The translations under genes and the position numbers were made by a program. 64,000 bases of DNA from the NCBI RefSeq assembly GCF_915403165.1, contig NZ_OU659204.1, positions 868,001 to 932,000 of the forward strand, written 5' to 3'. The notes below the pieces were generated by a model that saw only the letters and a list, made by a program, of their open reading frames with translations, made no database searches and was not told the DNA's origin. This stretch comes from Providencia alcalifaciens. Its GTDB lineage: Bacteria; Pseudomonadota; Gammaproteobacteria; Enterobacterales; Enterobacteriaceae. This document shows positions 40,478-49,977 of the stretch, one piece after another (the first letter of the stretch is position 1; the number at the start of each line of letters is the position of its first letter).

Positions 40478-42892
40478 ATGAATAAGAAAAATAAATTTTC
40501 TTATTGCCAACTATTTTTAATTTTTGTCGTACTGCATGTGAATAATTCCGATGCATCTGAATCAATAAAGAGTGGAACAGGATCGTCAATTAATTTTGAT
40601 ATCGACTCTTTAAAAGCACTAGGGTATGGAGCAGAGGTCGCTGAATTCTTTATGAAGGGTAATCAGTTTTTACCCGGAAATCATGATGTCACCATAAAAT
40701 TAAATGGCAGTAATGAATATACTGCGAATATTGAAATCAATGAAAACGGTGAGCTTTGCCTGACTGACGAGTTAATGAATAAGTTGAGGTTAAAAAAAGT
40801 TAACTTAACGGACGGATGTAATACATTCGAACAAATTTACCCAGACGCAAAAATTGCATTACATCCTAGCTCCTACCAAATTGATATGGTGGTTGCCGAA
40901 GAGAATTTAGACCCAAAGCTACAAGGCAATGAATTAACTTACGGTGGTTTTGGTGTTGTCAGTAACTATCAATTATATGGTATGCATATTAACGGTAATT
41001 ACAGCCAGCGTTTCTATCAAGGAGAGTTTGAAACAGGCATTAACTGGCAAAATTGGGTTCTGCGAAATAACAGTAGCCTCTCTGCTGGAGATTCAAAATC
41101 ACAATATCAGTTTAATGAAACCGTACTGTCAAAAAGCATCGAGCCTTTGCAGTCTTTATTAGATATTGGGCAACTTAATACACAAGGCGCATTTTTTGGG
41201 GGAACACCGCTGGATGGTGTGCAAATTTACTCAGATAGCTCTTTGCAAGGTTCGAATATTTTAGTTGTTCCGGTGACTGGGTTTGCAAGTACACCCTCAA
41301 CGGTTGAAGTTCAGCAAAATGGACGACTGCTATATCGAACGATGGTACCTGCAGGGCCTTTTGAGTTAAATCGTATTAATAATGTGGTGATTGGCTCGCC
41401 TTTGGATGTCACTGTTTTTCAAGATAACGGTGAAAAACAGCAGTTTCAGGTGGTAACAGCTAACCAACAAACTGTAGTTTTGCCCATGAGTTATCAATTT
41501 TCAGCGGGGCGTTATCGTAGCCAAAGTGATCTGCGAACGGATAAACCCATTATTGGCAGTGCCGAAATAAGCCAGCAATATGGGATGTCAAATTATGGCG
41601 CAGGCGTACTTTATTCAAATCAATTTCAAGCGGTGAGTGGACGATTTAACGCTTATTTTGATTTCTCAACGCCGGTTTCTGCGGGGATTGGTGTTCAAAG
41701 TGCGAGAAATAATGAAAAGCGCGGGGAGCAGATCGATTTTAATAGCAATATTGCATTTGAAAAAATGACATTCGGAGCATCTGTTTTATATCGCACGAAT
41801 AAATTTCCAACTTTGGATAGCTCATTATTAAAAAAGCAACCCGCTCAGGATGAGCAAGAAAATACGAATGGATGGTTTAGTGGAGAATTACAAACCACCT
41901 CTTCGTTATTTGCAAGTTGGGGCGATGTTACATGGGGGCGCTTTAGCGCTAACGTTAACCATAATCAATTTTATGGCGATAAATCTGATGCCGTTTTTTA
42001 TTCAGCAGGCTATAGCCGAAAAATTGCAGATATTTCGGTGAATGTGAATTACCAAACGGGTGATGACCAAGATAGTCGAATTTTTATTAATGCATCGATG
42101 CCATTAGGTAAGAAAAAAAGTATCAGTATGCAGAGCCAATATTACCAAGATAAAACTATGGTAATGGCAAATTACAATCAGCAAGTTAGCGATAATTTAA
42201 GGTATTCCGTTGGCGCTGGCCGTAATGATGATACTAGTGTGGTGAATGGCAGTATTAATAATGCCAATGCGTATAGCAATATTTCGCTGAGCGGTTCGAT
42301 GTCCCAGAATAATACACACTCAGTCACAGTCTCTGCATCAGGTGGAATGGCGTATTCCGATGGGTTATTTGCAACGTCATCGGTACCTTTAGGAGACACC
42401 TTTGGCATCGTGTATGTACCGGATGCGCCAGGGGTTAGAGTCAACACGATGGGCAGTGGCACCACGATAACCAATCATTTTGGTACGGCAGCGATTTCAT
42501 CGTTACCAAAAAACCAAAAGTCTACGGTGCAGCTAAATACAGAGAAATTGCCTCTGAATGTTCGTTTGGATACAACATCGTTTGATGTTGCGGCGGCGAG
42601 AGGTACTGTCATGACAAAGCGCATTCAGGCAACCACAATGCGGCAATTATTATTGAGCATCAAAATGTCCAATGGCGATGACGTTCCTTTTGGAGCCAGT
42701 GTGCTTAATAAAAAAGGTGATTATATGGGCGTCATCATGGGGGAAGGTAATTTATTACTCAGTAATGAGCAAATTGGTGATGACATTATTTTACGCTCAC
42801 CTAACTCTGATGATTGCATTATTAAATATAACGTACCGGAAGTTTTTTCCGCTGAATCACTTTATGAAGAGGCAGAGGCTATCTGCCAATAA
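40478..42892 (+). CDS. Fimbrial outer-membrane usher protein, operon 1
   Basis: The 804-residue FimD/PapC-type usher has a signal peptide, an N-terminal chaperone-binding domain (INFDIDSLKALGYGAEVAEFFMKGNQFLPGNHDVTIKLNG) and a 24-strand barrel. The plug/barrel segment LQGSNILVVPVTGFASTPSTVEVQQNGRLLY is typical, and the C-terminal domains end in a cysteine pair. I use the ATG at 40478; a TTG at 40460 would be the longer start. It exports and assembles the DUF1120 subunits. Confidence 0.9.
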   Translation: MNKKNKFSYCQLFLIFVVLHVNNSDASESIKSGTGSSINFDIDSLKALGYGAEVAEFFMKGNQFLPGNHDVTIKLNGSNEYTANIEINENGELCLTDELMNKLRLKKVNLTDGCNTFEQIYPDAKIALHPSSYQIDMVVAEENLDPKLQGNELTYGGFGVVSNYQLYGMHINGNYSQRFYQGEFETGINWQNWVLRNNSSLSAGDSKSQYQFNETVLSKSIEPLQSLLDIGQLNTQGAFFGGTPLDGVQIYSDSSLQGSNILVVPVTGFASTPSTVEVQQNGRLLYRTMVPAGPFELNRINNVVIGSPLDVTVFQDNGEKQQFQVVTANQQTVVLPMSYQFSAGRYRSQSDLRTDKPIIGSAEISQQYGMSNYGAGVLYSNQFQAVSGRFNAYFDFSTPVSAGIGVQSARNNEKRGEQIDFNSNIAFEKMTFGASVLYRTNKFPTLDSSLLKKQPAQDEQENTNGWFSGELQTTSSLFASWGDVTWGRFSANVNHNQFYGDKSDAVFYSAGYSRKIADISVNVNYQTGDDQDSRIFINASMPLGKKKSISMQSQYYQDKTMVMANYNQQVSDNLRYSVGAGRNDDTSVVNGSINNANAYSNISLSGSMSQNNTHSVTVSASGGMAYSDGLFATSSVPLGDTFGIVYVPDAPGVRVNTMGSGTTITNHFGTAAISSLPKNQKSTVQLNTEKLPLNVRLDTTSFDVAAARGTVMTKRIQATTMRQLLLSIKMSNGDDVPFGASVLNKKGDYMGVIMGEGNLLLSNEQIGDDIILRSPNSDDCIIKYNVPEVFSAESLYEEAEAICQ

Positions 42893-42927
42893 TCTTAATA
42901 TTATTTGAATACAAGTTTGAGGTTTCA

Positions 42928-43614
42928 ATGAAAAAATTAATTTATATCGCATTTTTAAGTTTAATGGGCTTAATGAGTGTATCTGCAAAAGCGAGTTTCC
43001 AATTAGAAACGATGACCGTCATTTTAGATGCAGATGAAGAGCGCAAAGTATTTAGTGTAAAAAATACATCGAAAGAGCCTATCTTATTATCAACAAAAGT
43101 CTCTGATCTAGATGGTTCTCAGCCTATGGCTAAAGATGTTATGGTATCTCCGCCTATTGTTAGAATTGAACCAAATGAAAGCCAGCAAATTAATTTTGTT
43201 TTAAAGAAAGGGTTAGATTTAAAACAAGAAGCGATTTTGCGTGTTTCTTTCCAAGGTGTTGGTGCCGTTAAGCAAAACTCAGCAAAAATGCCTATTCGCC
43301 AAGATGTCGCCATGTTGATTACTCCTGCAAATAGTGTATTAAGCCAAACACCTTGGAAAAATATCACCGTTAATCAAAAAAATAATCAACTGACGTTGAC
43401 GAATACAGGGGATCAAGTTGTTCGCTTATCACCTTCAGTCACGGCATTACCGAGCAATGACGCTTATAGTATTGATCAATTCTATTTAAGACCGAATGAA
43501 AGCAAAACTATCAATGTGAAAAATACAGTACAGGAGTTAGTGATTTCACCATTAAGTCGTTACGGTTTTAAAACTCAAAATAATGACACTATAAAAGTCA
43601 CTCATAATGGATAA
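42928..43614 (+). CDS. Periplasmic fimbrial chaperone, operon 1
   Basis: The 228-residue PapD-type chaperone has a signal peptide (to about AKA, residue 22). Domain 1 contains MTVILDADEERKVFSVKNTSKEPILLSTKVSD and SPPIVRIEPNESQQINFV, and the donor G1 strand region is AKMPIRQDVAMLITPAN. It binds and completes incoming pilin subunits before handing them to the usher. It sits unusually after the usher rather than before it, which is common in DUF1120 operons. Confidence 0.88.
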   Translation: MKKLIYIAFLSLMGLMSVSAKASFQLETMTVILDADEERKVFSVKNTSKEPILLSTKVSDLDGSQPMAKDVMVSPPIVRIEPNESQQINFVLKKGLDLKQEAILRVSFQGVGAVKQNSAKMPIRQDVAMLITPANSVLSQTPWKNITVNQKNNQLTLTNTGDQVVRLSPSVTALPSNDAYSIDQFYLRPNESKTINVKNTVQELVISPLSRYGFKTQNNDTIKVTHNG

Positions 43615-43686
43615 TTTCTATCTATCAGTAGGATCGAAAATTAAATCTTTAATTTAATCGTTCCTGTACAGGGAAATATATAAAAT

Positions 43687-44028
43687 ATGAAGAGCATAGA
43701 TGAAGATAGTAAACCTGAAAATAATGTTTACTCCGTAATAATCGGCAAAGAACTGAAACGGATTCGTAAAATAAAAGGTTTCTCAGGCACCAAGGTGGCT
43801 AACCAGCTAGGTATTTCACAGCAGCATTATTCACGATATGAGTGTGGGAAATGCCGTATTTCTGTTGATACATTATTAAGTGTTCTTTTTATTTTAGATT
43901 ATGATTTTGGGGACTTTTTCAGTGAATTAAGGTTTCAGCTGAATAATGATTATCACGGTGAAATTCCAAATGTGAAGCTAAGTGATACTCACAAGGATAT
44001 TGAAAGCTATTTTGAAAAAACAAGTTAG
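43687..44028 (+). CDS. MrpJ-like XRE-family regulator, end of operon 1
   Basis: The 113-residue protein has one XRE helix-turn-helix (residues about 22-78) with the MrpJ signature SQQHYSRYECG. In Proteus, MrpJ homologues at the end of fimbrial operons repress flagellar genes when fimbriae are made. Its position at the 3' end and 72 bp after the chaperone supports the same role. A strong terminator follows 65 bp later. It is a paralogue of the gene at 49678. Confidence 0.83.
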   Translation: MKSIDEDSKPENNVYSVIIGKELKRIRKIKGFSGTKVANQLGISQQHYSRYECGKCRISVDTLLSVLFILDYDFGDFFSELRFQLNNDYHGEIPNVKLSDTHKDIESYFEKTS

Positions 44029-44092
44029 ATATCAATTTGATATTATTAATATCTTTTATTTGTTTATTCTTTTCTACATTCATCATGAGTGT

Positions 44093-44117
44093 AAATCCGC
44101 CCTCAGGCGGATTTTTT
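44093..44117 (+). terminator. Rho-independent terminator of fimbrial operon 1
   Basis: A perfect 9-bp GC-containing stem AAATCCGCC/GGCGGATTT with loop CTCA and a T6 run. It separates the two convergent fimbrial operons. Confidence 0.92.
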
Positions 44118-44153
44118 ATATTAGTGAGTGAATAATGGAATGCGAAATCAAGT

Positions 44154-44963
44154 TTATTGAATAGTCGTAATGTATTCTGCATTCCAAATATATTCTCCTG
44201 CTTGACTTGGGCATTTTCCTTTTAGGTGAGTTTCAATCTGTTTCTCTTTTTGCCCTGCGGGCATTTGAATGACTTGGGGCTGAGTATTAAGAATACTTTG
44301 GTTATCAAGAACAATATCAAAATCATCAGGCAAATCATGAGATCTTACGGTTAAATCCATTTTTTTACTTTGCCCCATATATCCCACAAAGCCTACAGTT
44401 AATGGAATAACCGTTTCTAGATTGTCATTGGGTGAGCAGGTTTTTAAATCAATGACAGCAGGTGCGCTGATATGAGGAAATGCAATGCTCGATGCATGTA
44501 ATTTAATAATGGTATAGGTGACACTTGTCGGTCTAAATAGTACTTGGCTAGCGGAGTTTGTAACTATAGAACAATAAAAAAGCCATGTTTCATTGTCAAA
44601 TCCTGAGAGGCTGTTTATATATGCAATTCCACTAATTGAATTATCACCGCCAAAGAAATCTTTTACGCTTGCACTTCCATTAAGTTTAATTTTTCCATCA
44701 TTAAAAGTTTCTGCATAGAAACCCAACCCTTCACTATAGAAATCATTTTTCATTTCCTCAATGCTTGACCAACATGCTGTTCGTAATGGGCCTGATGTTC
44801 CATTAGGATTACTGTAATCTACCATAAACGAGAGTGAGTTATTTCTCCCTTGAGCTTGAATATCTTCAATATATTCATTTTTAGTTTCTTTTAGAATAAA
44901 TGTCGTCTCCGCATAAAAAGACAGTGGGAATAACGAAATAACAAAAATAAATAACTGGCGCAA
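44154..44963 (-). CDS. Putative fimbrial tip or adhesin protein, operon 2
   Basis: The 269-residue protein has a signal peptide (to about FYAET). I recognise no adhesin family. The first half has a few cysteines (RTACWSSIEEMK, WLFYCSIV) and could be a binding domain. The second half, from LKTCSPNDNLETVIPLTVGFVGY, looks like a pilin-type domain of two-domain tip proteins. It is last in operon 2, the usual place of the tip adhesin. Ligand unknown. Confidence 0.55.
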   Translation of the reverse strand: MRQLFIFVISLFPLSFYAETTFILKETKNEYIEDIQAQGRNNSLSFMVDYSNPNGTSGPLRTACWSSIEEMKNDFYSEGLGFYAETFNDGKIKLNGSASVKDFFGGDNSISGIAYINSLSGFDNETWLFYCSIVTNSASQVLFRPTSVTYTIIKLHASSIAFPHISAPAVIDLKTCSPNDNLETVIPLTVGFVGYMGQSKKMDLTVRSHDLPDDFDIVLDNQSILNTQPQVIQMPAGQKEKQIETHLKGKCPSQAGEYIWNAEYITTIQ

Positions 44964-44993
44964 TGTTGTTGACCTTACTGGTTAATCTGCAAT

Positions 44994-45515
44994 TTACATC
45001 GGCTCGATAGTGACAGTAATCTGTCCATTAACATCACCAACAGGGGTACTTGAGGTAGAGGCCACCTGAGGAACGACAGTGATTTCTGTCTCATTCCCAT
45101 CTTTGGTGCTATCTCTTTCCAAGGTTGCTGTTGTCGACGATAAATCAAGATAATCATCATTGAATTTTAAGCAGTAGCGCATAAAGTCAGCATCCGTTTT
45201 AATACAGGAACCATCAGCCTGATTTGCTTTGAAGGTGTATTTATATTTATCGGTACCTGAACAGGTAGCGGTCAACGTAAATGTTTTAGAATAAGTGTCT
45301 AGGTCATCTCCGGTTAATTTATTATTAAATGCAGAACTCGGAATCTTATCTAAAGAAACCGTATCGGGTGCATCAAGTGAGCAACCCGCTAAAACAGTCG
45401 CTTTTATTTTAACTAACGCACTTGCACTTTCAGCGATAGCTAAATTGATATTTATGCCACCAACAAAGGTGACAGCCAAAATTAATTTAAAGATTTTATT
45501 GGTAATTAAGTTCAT
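44994..45515 (-). CDS. Fimbrial minor subunit, operon 2
   Basis: The 173-residue secreted protein has a signal peptide to about AIAE. A pilin-like or spore-coat-U-like pattern follows: KIKATVLAGCSLDAPDTVSLDKIP and FTLTATCSGTDKYKYTF, where the two cysteines should form the disulfide. It ends GQITVTIEPM, a suitable donor strand. It lies between usher and tip-protein genes. It is clearly different from the major pilin at 49007. Confidence 0.7.
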   Translation of the reverse strand: MNLITNKIFKLILAVTFVGGININLAIAESASALVKIKATVLAGCSLDAPDTVSLDKIPSSAFNNKLTGDDLDTYSKTFTLTATCSGTDKYKYTFKANQADGSCIKTDADFMRYCLKFNDDYLDLSSTTATLERDSTKDGNETEITVVPQVASTSSTPVGDVNGQITVTIEPM

Positions 45516-45568
45516 ATTAAGCCTGTTGTTTGAATAAATAATTAAATATTTCTGTTATTGACCAATGG

Positions 45569-48196
45569 TTATTGGCAATTAACATCAAATCGAATTAATG
45601 ATTGCAGATCTGTATTTTCAGGTAACGAGTATGTGGCTTGGCACTGGTTTTCATCGTCATATCCCCATTTGGCGGTTAATTCGCCAGAAGATTCGAGCCC
45701 AGATAAATAAACCTGCCCATCATCATTCACAATTGCCGTTTGGTGCCCAATCGAAACTAAGGTGCCGAAAGGCAAATTTTTGCCATTTTTTACGATGTGA
45801 ACCAGTGCGCGAGCACCTTGGCGAGTCACAAAGTTTGCTTTGACGATAGCGCCACGAGTAGGCACTGTCGTCAGAACGCTGTTTTCAATTTCCGTCTGTT
45901 CATCTAACTCGCTGCTATCTAGTGCAATACGATTTAAACGATAGGGCGTTGCGTAAGGCTTGATGGTGTAACCGAACCAATCCGTTTTCACACCACTGGT
46001 ATGTTCAACGGGAATATCGCTCGCTCCCGGAGCGGAAATCAGAATGTTGGTCTCACCAAGGGGTTGACTAAAAATGACACCATCGGAGTGCAGGGTCATT
46101 GCACCAGAAATACCCGTTGAAACTTTACGGTAATCCTTACCATAGCTATAACCGATTTGAGTATTTCCATAGCCGCCTTGGTAGGCTAAGTTGATATTCC
46201 CGTCATTCCCATTACTCGATGAATAACCTTGAGCAACATTCCAATTAAGGTTTTGCTGAGCCAGTAAACTTCCGCTTAAACTGGTCTGCTGGATTAACTC
46301 TCCTTGGCTATCGTGGTTAACACTATAAGAGGCATATATTGACGGCGCTCCTTGAGGTAACCACTTCTGTAACGGGATGGATACCGTTAAGAAAATATTC
46401 CTATCAGTCGTTTTTACGTCGTATTGATCAACATTTTTATTTAATCCATACGAGAGCGTGTAATTAATATCGCCAATTTGGCTGCTTAATCCTGATTGTA
46501 TGGAAACCGAACTGCCATTTCGCTCCCAAAAACTCTGGCGGACACCAGTTAAATAAATGGAACCAACCCCCGTTATCTTTTGTGAAATATTGGTCTGTAT
46601 TCTTTCACGCTTATTATCGTAAAGATTAAAATAGTCGGTATTGTTGGTTTTCAGTTCCCCATTGGTATCAAGGGTTTCATTTTGCGATAGCCAACCAGAC
46701 ATCCGGTTTAACGATGTTTCTTGTAGGGTATAGTAGCCTCGGGTTGAGTATCGATACCCAGTCAGTTGGAGATTAGTACCCGTTTCAGGGAAGGCTCGTG
46801 CGTATAGAAATCGCAGTGACTGCCCTTGATAGCGACTCCCATCGGTTAACTGGCTATTGGCATGGGTAATATCGGCTGAAAATGCCCCCCATGTCCCTAA
46901 GTTAAAGCCAGTACCGACTGCTCCTGCCAGATAATTTTGGGCATATTGAACTCCGCCATAGAGCGTTGTTAATGAAGATGCTCCCCAGATAAGCGTGGTT
47001 TCTCCAAATTGAGTTGTATCATAATGGCTGTTATCTGAGCGAAACTCACCCGCGGTCAGGCTATAACTAATTCGACCTTCTCGTAATAACACCGGAACAG
47101 AGGAATAGGGCACGATAAAAGATTGAATATCGCCGTTAGCTTCAAGAATACTGACTTGCAAGTCACCACTCGAACTCATGGCGTTTAAGTCGGTAATGGC
47201 AAACTCACCAGGTGCGACATTAGCTTGGTAGATTAAATAATCATTTTGGCGAATTTCAATGGTCGCATTACTGTTTGCCACACCGCGGATAATCGGCGAA
47301 AACCCTTGTTGACTCGACGGATACATACTTTCGTCCGTTCGCAATTGCGCACCGCGAAAAGTTAGCGAATCAAAAACGGTGTTATTGGTTGAACTGTCCC
47401 CTAACACTAAGCGGCTTCGCCAAGGGATGATCCCTCGCTCGACATAGCTGTTGAGATATTGCCAGTTACTTTCTTGATTATGTTTGCTTTTATAGCTGGT
47501 CCATGTGCGATTATCACGGTATCTCCAGCTTCCTAAATTGACGCCATTTCTTAGATTCAAGTAGATGTTTTTACTAAAATCGTGCTTATATTGGTTATCC
47601 GTGACACCTAATGTATAGCTGGTAAATAATGCATTGATTCCTTCATCCCATTGGTTAGTTGGAATTTCATCTTTGGCTAAATTATTTAATGCTATCTGCG
47701 GAATACTGATATTTAATTTCATTTTCGGAAAATCAAACTCAGTGCTCGCATTAGAGATTAATTGCGCCAGAGGAATACATTGATGAGTGTCGGATTGCAG
47801 CATTGGAAGGCTATCAATATTGACCCCCAGTTCAGCCAGTTCATGCGGAGTTAACAGTGGAGTTAACCCTGTTTGGTCTGCTACGAATTGGGGTAATTGG
47901 TCATCGTGCTTTTGGCAATCTTGTGCTTTGACAAAGGTAATATTTCTTCTGTACTTGAGATTGCCATTTAAATAAACATCAACGTCATAGGTTCCTGGTA
48001 ATTGTGAACCTTGGCTTGCGAAAGTACTTAAATCAGCAATATGCTCTGAATCGATAGATATCAAAGAAGGTGGAAAATAGTAATTTTCTCCCTCTTGGGC
48101 ATTAGTGCTTTGAATTACAAAAAGGCAGATAAATAAGTATGAGGGTCTCAAATGGTTATTGATGATTTTTTTGTATTTTTTTAGTGAAACGAACAT
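45569..48196 (-). CDS. Fimbrial outer-membrane usher protein, operon 2
   Basis: The 875-residue FimD/PapC-type usher starts best at the ATG at 48196 (AAGG six bases upstream); an ATG 18 bp earlier is possible. After a signal peptide come the N-terminal domain (LSTFASQGSQLPGTYDVDVYLNG) and barrel segments (GWRYRD-like repeats, YPSSQQGFSPIIRGVANSNATIEIRQN). The C-terminal plug ends in two cysteines (ENQCQATY and FDVNCQ). It is only distantly related to the usher of operon 1, so the two operons are not recent duplicates. Confidence 0.92.
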   Translation of the reverse strand: MFVSLKKYKKIINNHLRPSYLFICLFVIQSTNAQEGENYYFPPSLISIDSEHIADLSTFASQGSQLPGTYDVDVYLNGNLKYRRNITFVKAQDCQKHDDQLPQFVADQTGLTPLLTPHELAELGVNIDSLPMLQSDTHQCIPLAQLISNASTEFDFPKMKLNISIPQIALNNLAKDEIPTNQWDEGINALFTSYTLGVTDNQYKHDFSKNIYLNLRNGVNLGSWRYRDNRTWTSYKSKHNQESNWQYLNSYVERGIIPWRSRLVLGDSSTNNTVFDSLTFRGAQLRTDESMYPSSQQGFSPIIRGVANSNATIEIRQNDYLIYQANVAPGEFAITDLNAMSSSGDLQVSILEANGDIQSFIVPYSSVPVLLREGRISYSLTAGEFRSDNSHYDTTQFGETTLIWGASSLTTLYGGVQYAQNYLAGAVGTGFNLGTWGAFSADITHANSQLTDGSRYQGQSLRFLYARAFPETGTNLQLTGYRYSTRGYYTLQETSLNRMSGWLSQNETLDTNGELKTNNTDYFNLYDNKRERIQTNISQKITGVGSIYLTGVRQSFWERNGSSVSIQSGLSSQIGDINYTLSYGLNKNVDQYDVKTTDRNIFLTVSIPLQKWLPQGAPSIYASYSVNHDSQGELIQQTSLSGSLLAQQNLNWNVAQGYSSSNGNDGNINLAYQGGYGNTQIGYSYGKDYRKVSTGISGAMTLHSDGVIFSQPLGETNILISAPGASDIPVEHTSGVKTDWFGYTIKPYATPYRLNRIALDSSELDEQTEIENSVLTTVPTRGAIVKANFVTRQGARALVHIVKNGKNLPFGTLVSIGHQTAIVNDDGQVYLSGLESSGELTAKWGYDDENQCQATYSLPENTDLQSLIRFDVNCQ

Positions 48197-48236
48197 AGAA
48201 AACCTTATTTCCATTTGAAATAAAATAGATTAATTC

Positions 48237-48947
48237 TTAATTGAAAACGGCTGACTGTGGCGAAGTGACGCCACCAAAATCATTGATTGAACTAAACGTC
48301 AATTTACTGGTATCAAATCCGACAGGGGAGTTAACATGAATATCGCTAAATGGCGCGATCATGACAGTTGGTAGTTCTTTCTTATCTGATTTAAGATCAG
48401 TTAATGTCATGTAATACGGTGATGGGTTTGATATTTTAATTTTTTGGTTATCAATCTTGCTAAATCGGATAAGATTTTCAGCTTCCTTTGGTGTGATCTT
48501 TAATCCTTTTGGTCGAACGAAAAGTTTAACTCGAGTTACAGCTGCAAGAATTAATGCATTCTTATCAGCTAATTCATTTCGATCAATGGATGGAATGGCT
48601 TTTACATTAAAATAAAATAGAGATTCCTTATCGTTCGCTAGTTTTTCCCCTGCATAAACTAATCGAATAGTATTTTCATTCCTAGGTGCACTAGTAAATA
48701 ATGGTGGCGTGGAAATGAAATCGCTTATTTTATTTCCTTTGGAATCTTCAATCCAAGTTTGAACTAGAAAGGCTGATTTATCTGAGGTATTTCGAATGCC
48801 GGTGGTAATTTGCTTACTTTCTTGTGGATAAATAATTCGGGTGCTATCAAGTGTAACTCCACCAGCTAAACAAAGAGAAGAAAAACCAAAATAGAATAGC
48901 GTAATTAGCCATTTATAATAATGACTTACTTTAGGTAACGAAAACAT
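48237..48947 (-). CDS. Periplasmic fimbrial chaperone, operon 2
   Basis: The 236-residue PapD-type chaperone has a signal peptide to about CLAG. Its domain 1 shows GVTLDSTRIIYPQESKQITTGIRNTS and the family signature ESLFYFNVKAIPSID. The G1 donor strand region is NALILAAVTRVKLFVRP. It follows the major pilin and precedes the usher, the standard order. It belongs to the classical FGS-type chaperones, unlike the operon 1 chaperone. Confidence 0.92.
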   Translation of the reverse strand: MFSLPKVSHYYKWLITLFYFGFSSLCLAGGVTLDSTRIIYPQESKQITTGIRNTSDKSAFLVQTWIEDSKGNKISDFISTPPLFTSAPRNENTIRLVYAGEKLANDKESLFYFNVKAIPSIDRNELADKNALILAAVTRVKLFVRPKGLKITPKEAENLIRFSKIDNQKIKISNPSPYYMTLTDLKSDKKELPTVMIAPFSDIHVNSPVGFDTSKLTFSSINDFGGVTSPQSAVFN

Positions 48948-48971
48948 AAAAACTCCAGATATACATAATGC

Positions 48972-48993
48972 GCACCCGCTATGACACGGGTGC
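48972..48993 (-). terminator. Intercistronic hairpin after the major pilin of operon 2
   Basis: A 7-bp GC-rich stem GCACCCG/CGGGTGC with an 8-nt loop between pilin and chaperone, 14 bp after the pilin stop. There is no T-run. Such hairpins raise major-pilin output over the downstream genes. Confidence 0.6.
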
Positions 48994-49006
48994 TAAGACG
49001 GAAATA

Positions 49007-49585
49007 TTACTGATAAGTAATAGTGAAATCGGCAGATGCGTTAGCTGAACCCGCAGTAACTTCATCCGCTAATGCGATGTACTGTGCTTGGAAGCGTAAT
49101 GTGCTATCACCTTCATTCATCTTAATTACATCTGTCGCTTTCAGGCCATCAACGTTGACTAATTTACTGTTCTGTAAAATTTGGATACCCACGCCAGTTG
49201 CTGTTGTTTGCCCACTTTGAGAAGCTACAGGAGCTAGGATTTTCTCTTCGTCAGGAACGGTAATACCCGCGAAAGTCAGAGAGACATTTTTGAATGTTTC
49301 AGTTGCACATCCGGTTAATTTAATATCAAAACCGACAGGGGAAGAAACAGATGATTTGCCTGTGAATGCATCTTGACGATATTGACCTAAATTAACAGTT
49401 TGTGAAGCATCATCATTATCAATAACGCAAGGGGTATTCACAATGGTACCTGCAAAATTAACAATACCACCGCCAACAGTCACAGGGGTTAATTCTTCAG
49501 GTACTGAAGGTTCTTCATTTGCAAATGCATTTTGAGATAAGACTAAAGAAATAGGTAGTGCGATAGCGATTAACTTAGATTTCAT
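49007..49585 (-). CDS. Major fimbrial subunit (MrpA/PapA-like), operon 2
   Basis: The 192-residue type 1-like pilin uses the ATG at 49585, with GGAAAG seven bases upstream; a further ATG at 49600 is weaker. After a signal peptide to about AFA, the mature protein has GGGIVNFAGTIVNTPCVIDNDD with the first cysteine and DIKLTGCATETFKNVSLTF with the second. It ends in ASADFTITYQ with the penultimate tyrosine of pilin donor strands. As first structural gene, with a hairpin behind it, it is the major subunit. Confidence 0.9.
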   Translation of the reverse strand: MKSKLIAIALPISLVLSQNAFANEEPSVPEELTPVTVGGGIVNFAGTIVNTPCVIDNDDASQTVNLGQYRQDAFTGKSSVSSPVGFDIKLTGCATETFKNVSLTFAGITVPDEEKILAPVASQSGQTTATGVGIQILQNSKLVNVDGLKATDVIKMNEGDSTLRFQAQYIALADEVTAGSANASADFTITYQ

Positions 49586-49667
49586 TATATTACTTTCCAT
49601 TAGATAAAGTTTTAAAAGGATTTATTTCTTGTTTGGTGCTTGCATTTAAAATAAAGCATGCACTCCG

Positions 49668-49689
49668 AAAAATACATTTATGTATTTTT
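49668..49689 (-). terminator. AT hairpin at the end of the XRE gene of operon 2
   Basis: A 10-bp AT stem AAAAATACAT/ATGTATTTTT with a 2-nt loop spans the stop codon of the MrpJ-like gene, and its minus-strand copy ends in a T-run. It may attenuate transcription between the regulator and the pilin gene. Confidence 0.45.
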
Positions 49690-49977
49690 GAGATTGCCTA
49701 CATGAATTACACCATCAGTTTCTAACTCGTCAATAAGTAAGTTGAAAAGTCTATTTTGTTCTGGCTTTATTACCATGCTACTAAATTCGTCGAAGTGGAT
49801 ATTTAATGCATTTAAAATTCTTAATATATTTTCAATACTTAATGTTGATATTCCTCTTTCATATCTTGATATTTGTTGCTGGCTGACTGATATTAAGGAT
49901 GCTAATTCTTTTTCAGATAACCCTTTGCCTATCCGTGCATTTCTAATAAATCTTCCTATTTTTTCATTTAGTTTCAT
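49678..49977 (-). CDS. MrpJ-like XRE-family regulator, start of operon 2
   Basis: The 99-residue protein carries one XRE helix-turn-helix (about 8-60): IGRFIRNARIGKGLSEKELASLISVSQQQISRYERG. This is the MrpJ signature (SQQQISRYERG). It precedes the major pilin in the same direction, the opposite position to the regulator of operon 1. It may regulate its own operon and motility genes. The stop codon is buried in a hairpin. The upstream 521-bp AT-rich region holds the promoter. Confidence 0.83.
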   Translation of the reverse strand: MKLNEKIGRFIRNARIGKGLSEKELASLISVSQQQISRYERGISTLSIENILRILNALNIHFDEFSSMVIKPEQNRLFNLLIDELETDGVIHVGNLKNT

